Shown here piece by piece: positions 58,391 to 64,000 of a stretch of 64,000 nt of DNA (the stretch's first letter is position 1; each line of letters begins with the position of its first letter). Source of the stretch: Luscinia megarhynchos (taxonomy: Eukaryota > Chordata > Aves > Passeriformes > Turdidae). Under the pieces are notes generated by a model. It did no database searches, was not told the origin of the DNA, and was given only the letters and a program-made list of their open reading frames with translations. The position numbers were made by a program, and so were the translations under genes. Location: contig CM067584.1 in assembly GCA_034336665.1 (NCBI GenBank), forward strand, positions 4,506,699 to 4,570,698, given 5' to 3'.

Positions 58391-58801
58391 TGCTGTGGGA
58401 TAGGATTAGGAGGAAGGCAAGACAGGCTCAACTTAAATGGTAAAAAGGGAAACTTTATTACTAGAAATTGTAAGGAAAAAACAACTCAGAATAAGACTTT
58501 AAATCACTTTTCCTCAGATCACTGAGGAAAAGTATCAGTGGCAGATACAAGGGAGACTGCCCAGGTCTCAGCAGCTAAAAATTCAGAAAATATTTAAAAC
58601 TAGCACAACACTTCACCCAGGTGGAAGCTTTCATCCAGATCCAGGGAATTTTCCTGGGATCAAGGAGAGAAAATGTGTGAGGAGAAATCAAACCCCTACT
58701 CAATCATCTTTGCCAAACCTTTTTACACCCAGTGCACTCCAAAGTGCAATTATTGTCCATAGCATGGCACAGAGATCTTCATCTGGAGTGTTCTATTCTC
58801 A
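58391..58801 (-). mobile_element. Possible solo LTR G
   Basis: 411 bp. On the minus strand it would begin TGAGAATAGAACACTCC and end CTAATCCTATCCCACAGCA, with a minus-strand AATAAA at 58454-58459, about 65 bp from the 3' end. TTCC occurs at both flanks (58387-58390 and 58802-58805). A 4-bp match is weak evidence and no sister copy is present. Confidence 0.38.
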
Positions 58802-58899
58802 TTCCAGAACTCACGTTTGCTTTGTGCTCTTTTGGCATGAGAGGATATCTGAGCTCTCCTTCCCAGACTGGGAGAGCTGCAATTCCCTGATCTCAGCGA

Positions 58900-59785
58900 G
58901 CCCAGACAGTTCCCTGCCCTGGGGGGAAGGATCCCTGGATAAATAAACCCCATTTGCTCCATTCCCTGCCCTGGGGGAAAGATTCCCTGGATAAATAAAC
59001 CCCATTTGCTCCATTCCCTGCCCTGGGGGAAGATTCCCTGGATAAATAAACCCTGTTTATTCCATTCCCTGCCCTGAGGGAAGATTTCCTCGATAAATAA
59101 ACTCCATTTGTTCTGTACCCTGCCCTGGGGGAAGGATCCCTGGATAAATAAACCCCATTTGCTCCATTCCCTGCCCTGGGGGAACATTTTCTGGATAAAT
59201 AAACCCCATTTGTTCTGTACCCTGCCCTGGGGGAAGATTCCCTGGATAAATAAACCCCATGTTTTTTTCTGTTCTCTAACCTGGGGAAAGATTCCCTGGA
59301 TAAATAAACCCCCTTTGCTTCTTTTTCCTGCCTTGGGGGAAGATTCCCTGGATAAATAAACCCTGTTTATTCAATTCCCTGCCCTGGGGGAAGATTTCCT
59401 CGATAAATAAACCCCATTTGTTCTGTACCCTGCCCTGGGGGAGGATCCCTGGATAAATAAACCCCCTTTTTTCCATTCCCTGCCCTGGGGGAAGATTCCT
59501 GGATAAATAAACCCCATTTTTTCCATTCCCTGCCCTGGGGGAAGATTCCCTGGATATATAAACCCTGTTTATTCTATTCCCTGCCCTGGGGGAAAGGTTC
59601 CCTGGCTAAATAAATCCCATTTTTTTTCTGTTCTCTGCCCTGGGGAAGATTCCCTGGATAAAAAACCCCATTTGTTCTGTACCCTGCCCTGGGAGAAGAT
59701 TCCCTGGATAAATAAACCCTGTTTATTCCGTTCCCTGCCCTGGGGGAAGGTTCTCTGGATAAATAAACCCCCTTTGCTCCTTTCC
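58900..59785. repeat. 51-52-bp minisatellite, about 17 copies
   Basis: Units run CCATTCCCTGCCCTGGGGG, AAGATTCCCTGGATAAATAA, ACCCCATTTGCT. Spacings measured at 58959, 59011, 59062 and 59113 are 52, 51 and 51 bp. Copies differ mainly in the TTTGCTCC / TTTATTCC / TTTGTTCTGTACC segment, giving recognisable unit types that alternate. Confidence 0.96.
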
Positions 59786-60019
59786 CAGCCCCAAATCTGC
59801 TGGAAATGCTTTTATTACACAGTGCCTTGCAGCCATGAGTAACTCTCCAGGGAGAGAAAGGCACCTGTAATGATTTGTTTTTCATAATGACAGCAATAAC
59901 TTCACCTTCATCTGCTTAAGAGCATTCATTTCCTGCCAGGAAATCACTGTATTTAAGTTTATTCCAGGAGCTTACTGAGATTGTAGTGACTCAAATATGA
60001 TTAGGGAGATGTGTCACAT
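59786..60019. other. Short unique spacer between minisatellites
   Basis: About 230 bp of single-copy-looking sequence separates the two arrays. Confidence 0.6.
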
Positions 60020-60862
60020 GTGATCCTGGGGATGGATTGGGATGGATTGGAATGGTTTGTGATCAGATCAGTTTGTGCTGGAATGGTTTGTGATCCTGAG
60101 AATGGATCCATTTGGATTGGAATTGCTTGTGATCAGATCAGTTTGGATTGGAATGGTTTGTGTTCCTGGGGGTGGATCAGTCTATGCTGGAATGGTTTGT
60201 GGTCCTGGGATGGATCAGTCTGTGCTAGAATGGTTTTTGATCCTGGGGATGGATCAGTTTGGACTGGAATGGTTTGTGATCCTGGGAATGGATGGATGAG
60301 TGTCTACTGAAATGTTTTTTGATCCTGGGGATGGATCAGTCTGTACTGGAATGGTTGGTAATCCTGGGAATGGATCAGTTCGGATTGGAATGGTTTGTGA
60401 TGGATCAGTCTGTGCTGGAATGGTTTGTGGTGCTAGGAATGGATGGGGGAGTGTGTGCTGGAATGGTTTGTGGTCCTGAGATGGATCAGTTTAGACTGGA
60501 ATGGTTTGTGATCCTGGGAATGGATCAGTTTCTATTGGAATGATCCTGGGATGGGTCAGTTTGGACTGGAATGATTTGTGATCCTGGGATGGTTCTGTTT
60601 GTGTTGGAATGGTTTGTGATCCTAGGATGGGTCAGTTTGGACTGGAATTATTTGTGATCCTGGGGATGGATCAGTTTCTGTTGGAGTGATTTGTGATCAG
60701 ATCAGTCTGTACTGGAATGGTTTGTGGTCCTGAGATGAATCAGTTTGGGTTGGAATGGTTTGTGGTGCTGGGAATGGATGGATGAGTGTGTACTAGAATG
60801 GTTTGTGATCCTGGGAATGGATCAGTTTGTGCTGGAATGGTTTATGATCCTGGAATGGAACA
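60020..60862. repeat. About 39-bp degenerate minisatellite, about 21 copies
   Basis: Units of the form GATCCTGGGAATGGATCAGT followed by TTGTGCTGGAATGGTTTGT, with frequent deletions and substitutions. The open frame rich in MDQFGLEWF-type repeats arises because the unit is close to a multiple of three. Confidence 0.95.
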
Positions 60863-61413
60863 TTTTGTGGTAAGTACATTTAAGTGAGAGCTCTCAGTCT
60901 CACCTGCAGGGCAGAGGGTGCTCCACCTTTTCCTGACTGGGCCTGGTGGGTGCCTGGTCATTCCAGCCCAGCCCAGCCCTCCTGCTGGGAGCTCAGGGTG
61001 GCCAGGACAGGGGCTGTGTGCCTGCACTGATGTCCTGCCCAGAGGAAGGAAAACTTCCTTTGTTCTTACCTGCCTGAGTGTGGAGGTCTGGGCTGGGAAA
61101 GGCTTTGAGCAGGGATTTTCTCCCTGCAGCAGAGGAAAGCTGTGGTTTGGAAATACCTGGAGGAAGAGCTGGAGGTTTCCTGCAGGTTTCCTGCTTTGTC
61201 CCTCCTTTTGGTGTTTGTTAGCCTTAAAGAGCTCAGCCAGGGCCCAGCTGGGGCAAATATGGTGAATATTCCTTGGAGACCTGGTGAGAGGTGGGGCTGG
61301 GCAGCTTCAGCCAGGGCTGCTTTGGAAATGTTAACACCAGCACGGGGAAAGGTGGGAAAAGAGAAAAGGGCAGTTTGAGAGATGCTTCTGCAGTTAAAAA
61401 CAGCAGCTTTTAT
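60863..61413. other. Unique non-coding DNA, no gene seen
   Basis: GC-richer than average. A 115-codon frame (60918-61265) lacks a recognisable domain. Confidence 0.45.
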
Positions 61414-61556
61414 CTTACTTATTCATTAATTTATTTATTTTTATTCATTAATTTATTTATTTTTATCTATTTTTATTTATTATTATTTATTTTTTATATT
61501 TATTTTTTATTTTTTATTTATTTATATTTTTTATTTATTTATTTTGTCCTATTTAT
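61414..61556. repeat. (TTTA)n/(TTTTA)n low-complexity tract
   Basis: ATTTATTT tetramers mixed with TTTTTAT words; a 19-bp segment near 61424-61461 is duplicated. Confidence 0.9.
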
Positions 61557-61783
61557 TGCTCACCTTGTGTTTCTCCTCTCCTTCTGTTTGTGCAACTGTG
61601 AAAATCCTGGTCAGCATTGCTGATTTCTAATGACTCTGGCCCTGAATTTTGTCTGGAGGATTTTAGAGCTGTGTGATTGTGGGGAAGCCTTTTTTAAATT
61701 TAAAATATGTCCTCAGTCCTGGTGGCTGGCAAGGAAGTCTCAGATTCTCAGTACGAGTTGTTTTCTGGAACTGAAGGCAACAG

Positions 61784-61786
<3 letters not shown>

Positions 61787-61868
<82 letters not shown>
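61787..61868. repeat. (AAT)27 trinucleotide microsatellite
   Basis: A perfect uninterrupted AAT run of about 82 bp, long enough to be highly length-variable. Confidence 0.98.
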
Positions 61869-63580
61869 CTATTAACAGAGTATTAACAGAACTCTGGTGT
61901 GAAGCTCCAACCTGTGCTGGACAATCCTATTTGGAAATTAAAACTGGTGAGGTGGAAATGGATTTTTTTGGCGTTTCCAGCCCTGTAACCTGGCTGGGGT
62001 GAGTAATTTTTGGCCACTCAAAGCCCAATTACTGCCTAAGAAAACAGTTTGATAACGATGGGAAAATGGCAGTGATGGAACACCCGAATGGAAATAATTA
62101 GTGTTTGCCTTGGTACTTAAGTCATTTATTCCCTAATTAACTGTCCCAGAACCGCCTTTTCCCTGTGATGTATAAATTTACCCAAGGAGCTCAGGTATCA
62201 GAATTAATGTTGTTGATTAAGTTTGACAAGACTCGTGCAGCAGAGACTGGAAACGTGGCCCAGAAAGGTGGGAAAAGGCTGGGGAAAAAAATGGAATACA
62301 AGGGAATGTTCTGGCTCTTTGGATTGTAAAACATGCACACATCATCTTTTTGTTGCTTTGCATTCTGCTAATTAAAACTATGCAATGCTGCAATGATTAT
62401 TTCAAAGCCTGGTTAATTCTAAAAGTGCCCATAAACCCAAGGTAAATTAAAACCACAGAATGGGGAGCCTGGAGTAAATTTTTGCCTCTTTTTGGTCTTT
62501 AGGAGTGGAGAAATCATGGTCAGGATTAGATAAAAATTCAGTTTGGGGACAGATTTTAATGAGTAGGGACAACTCAGGCTGACATAAGAATGCAGTTACC
62601 CAGATTTTGGGTTTGGTCCTGTTGGTGTTAATTTTGACAGAGGTAGAGGACAAACCCTTTCCTGAGGCACCTCTCTGAAAGCTCAGGTTTGATGTTTGTG
62701 TTAATTCCTGTGTATTAACATCAGACTCTGGCAAGCACAAATATTTCTCCCATAAAAAATTCAGCATTCCCTGTTAAATATTTCACAGCAACCCTAAACT
62801 TTTATCAGTCATTTTAATTGACAGGCTCCTTTAGCTCTGTTTTGTTCTGAATAATTAAATCTTTCTGTCTTCATCAAAAAAATCCCCAAACCTGTGAATA
62901 TTCTGTGCCTTGGCAGCAGCAGGTTCTGAGTTTTTTATTTGTCTCATGGCCTCAAGAAAAAGTGTCACTGGTCACTTTGCTGAAGTTTTTAGGGCTGCCA
63001 AGGACTGGGATCCCCCTGTGGTCCTTTTCCTGCAGGTATTTCCCACTCCAAACAAGGGATTTAGGCTTCCCAAATTAGGTTTTAGTGCAAATTCTCCAAT
63101 CCATGCTTGCTTTGGAATAATGATAATATCAGAATTCTATTAGTAAGAATAATAGCTATAACAAAAAGAGTAACCTTGACTTTGGATAAATAAAAAACAG
63201 CAGCACAGACAGACACTGTAATGACAGATTTCTAGGGCAACAATAATTCAATTTCTTTGGTTATTCCTGTTTCACTACACAAATAATATTATCCAGCTTA
63301 TTTTTAGATCAATTTTTTACTTCAGGCCCTCTCAATGTACAGTTGTTTCCTGTAGAGTCAGATTCACTTAAGCAATATTTCTGTAAGGCTTGGATTTCCT
63401 TCTTCCCTTCCTTCCTGCTCCAGCTCTCTTGTTGATTCTGTTCCTGTGCCCTCCGAGTGGAGCTTGGAGTAAAAACCTGACTCGAGGAGAGTTTTGACAT
63501 TGAGTGAAGGGAAAAACCTGCAGAATTTAACACACAAGGATCAGTAGAGCAGCAGACTGCATTCCTGGAGAGAAAAGAGC
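61869..63580. other. Unique DNA, candidate conserved non-coding block
   Basis: Positions about 62080-62240 (GAACCGCCTTTTCCCTGTG, ATGTATAAATTTACCC, GTTGTTGATTAAGTTTGAC, AAGACTCGTGCAGCAG) look like a candidate conserved element. The rest is single-copy-looking with no recognised repeat or gene. Confidence 0.37.
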
Positions 63581-63587
63581 TCCTTGA

Positions 63588-64000
63588 TATTGGGGAGGGA
63601 ATAGCAAAATCTTATGAGTGCCTAGCAAGTAGTTTTGAAATAGAGATGTTGGCATATTTTGACATAGACACTGAAAATAGTTCTGTTAAGGTTTGGGGCC
63701 TCTTCCTTTGTTTAGATAATACCAAATGCCACAAATACCAAAGAACCAACAGACATCCTGTCCCAAGCCTGGCAGGAAAGGTCTGAAGATAAGGGTTACA
63801 GATAAGAAAGCCATAAAACATGGTAATTTAGTGATTCCTATAGGTTGCATGCAAACATTAGGAAATTAGTATATTGTATTAGATTGGTTATTGGAAATTA
63901 AAATATTCATCATGGAAAAATACTTATTGGATTGTAAACAGGAAATCACTCTCTTACCTCCAATCTCTCTCTCTCCAAGCTCTCTCTTACCCCCTTGCTC
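63588..64000 (+). mobile_element. LTR B2, cut by the window edge
   Basis: Begins TATTGGGGAGGGAATAGC (the TG start mutated to TA) and follows LTR B1 nearly base for base: TTATGAGTGCCTAGCAAGTA, GGTTTGGGGCCTCTTCC, CATCCTGTCCCAAGCCTGGC, ATTCCTATAGGTTGCATGC. About 150 bp of its 3' end lie beyond the window. If solo, the base run after it should repeat CCTTGA (63582-63587). Confidence 0.92.

Noticed and set aside
58750..59476. Minus-strand frames with regularly repeated peptides such as GFIYPG
   Set aside because: The 51-bp unit is a multiple of three, so the frame repeats with the minisatellite. No start context, signal peptide or flanking exon supports a protein.
58900..60862. CRISPR-like array of repeats and spacers
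   Set aside because: The whole unit repeats rather than only a short repeat between unique spacers, there are no cas genes, and the context is a vertebrate genome.
5197..64000. Search for retroviral gag, pol or env next to the LTRs
   Set aside because: No frame beside any LTR shows protease, reverse-transcriptase, integrase or envelope-type motifs; all complete copies look solo.

Overview
The window looks like non-coding vertebrate nuclear DNA from a bird, most likely a songbird. The main evidence is about 19 short 3'-end fragments of CR1 LINEs, on both strands, several ending in the family's typical tail (AACCCAAACCATTCCAGGATTC or its reverse complement). They sit beside many solo endogenous-retrovirus LTRs and abundant microsatellites and minisatellites. 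The species assignment is an inference from repeat style, not from a gene.

I find no protein-coding gene, RNA gene or CRISPR array that I can support. The long open frames all fall in tandem repeats (the GAA array, the ATTCT array, the 51-bp and 39-bp minisatellites), in LTRs, or in CR1 tails. None resembles a conserved protein family. The window is therefore intergenic (gene-desert-like) or lies within a very large intron; the sequence alone does not decide between these.

Layout. 1-5 kb: unique DNA, one CR1 tail, a 23-bp minisatellite and a second 23-bp AT-rich array. 5-13 kb: solo LTR A1, a perfect (ATTCT)38 tract, a partial LTR of family D, ATT/ATC and hexamer microsatellites, and a 21-bp minisatellite. 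13-25 kb: solo LTRs B1, C4, A2 and F, GATATA-type arrays and candidate conserved unique DNA. 27.9-28.8 kb: an ~860-bp polypurine GAA/AAG array with a 176-bp higher-order duplication. 30-36.4 kb: LTR A3 and an inverted pair of family-D LTRs. 38-50 kb: solo LTRs C1, E and C2 with CR1 tails and AT-rich hexamers. 50-58 kb: CR1 tails and LTR C3. 58.9-60.9 kb: two adjacent minisatellites (51-52 bp and ~39 bp units). 61-64 kb: an (AAT)27 tract, candidate conserved DNA, and LTR B2 running off the right edge.

The best-supported result is structural. Seven LTRs (A1, A2, B1, C1, C2, C3, F) start TG or a one-base variant, end CA, and are flanked by perfect 5- or 6-bp target-site duplications that I located base by base. 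No gag/pol/env lies beside any of them, so they are solo LTRs left by LTR-LTR recombination. I see no new multi-gene biological system here. The points most worth a second look are the polypurine array, the mosaic 3' halves of the family-C LTRs, the internal duplication in the family-D LTR, the twin minisatellites, and several AT-rich unique blocks that could be conserved enhancers.
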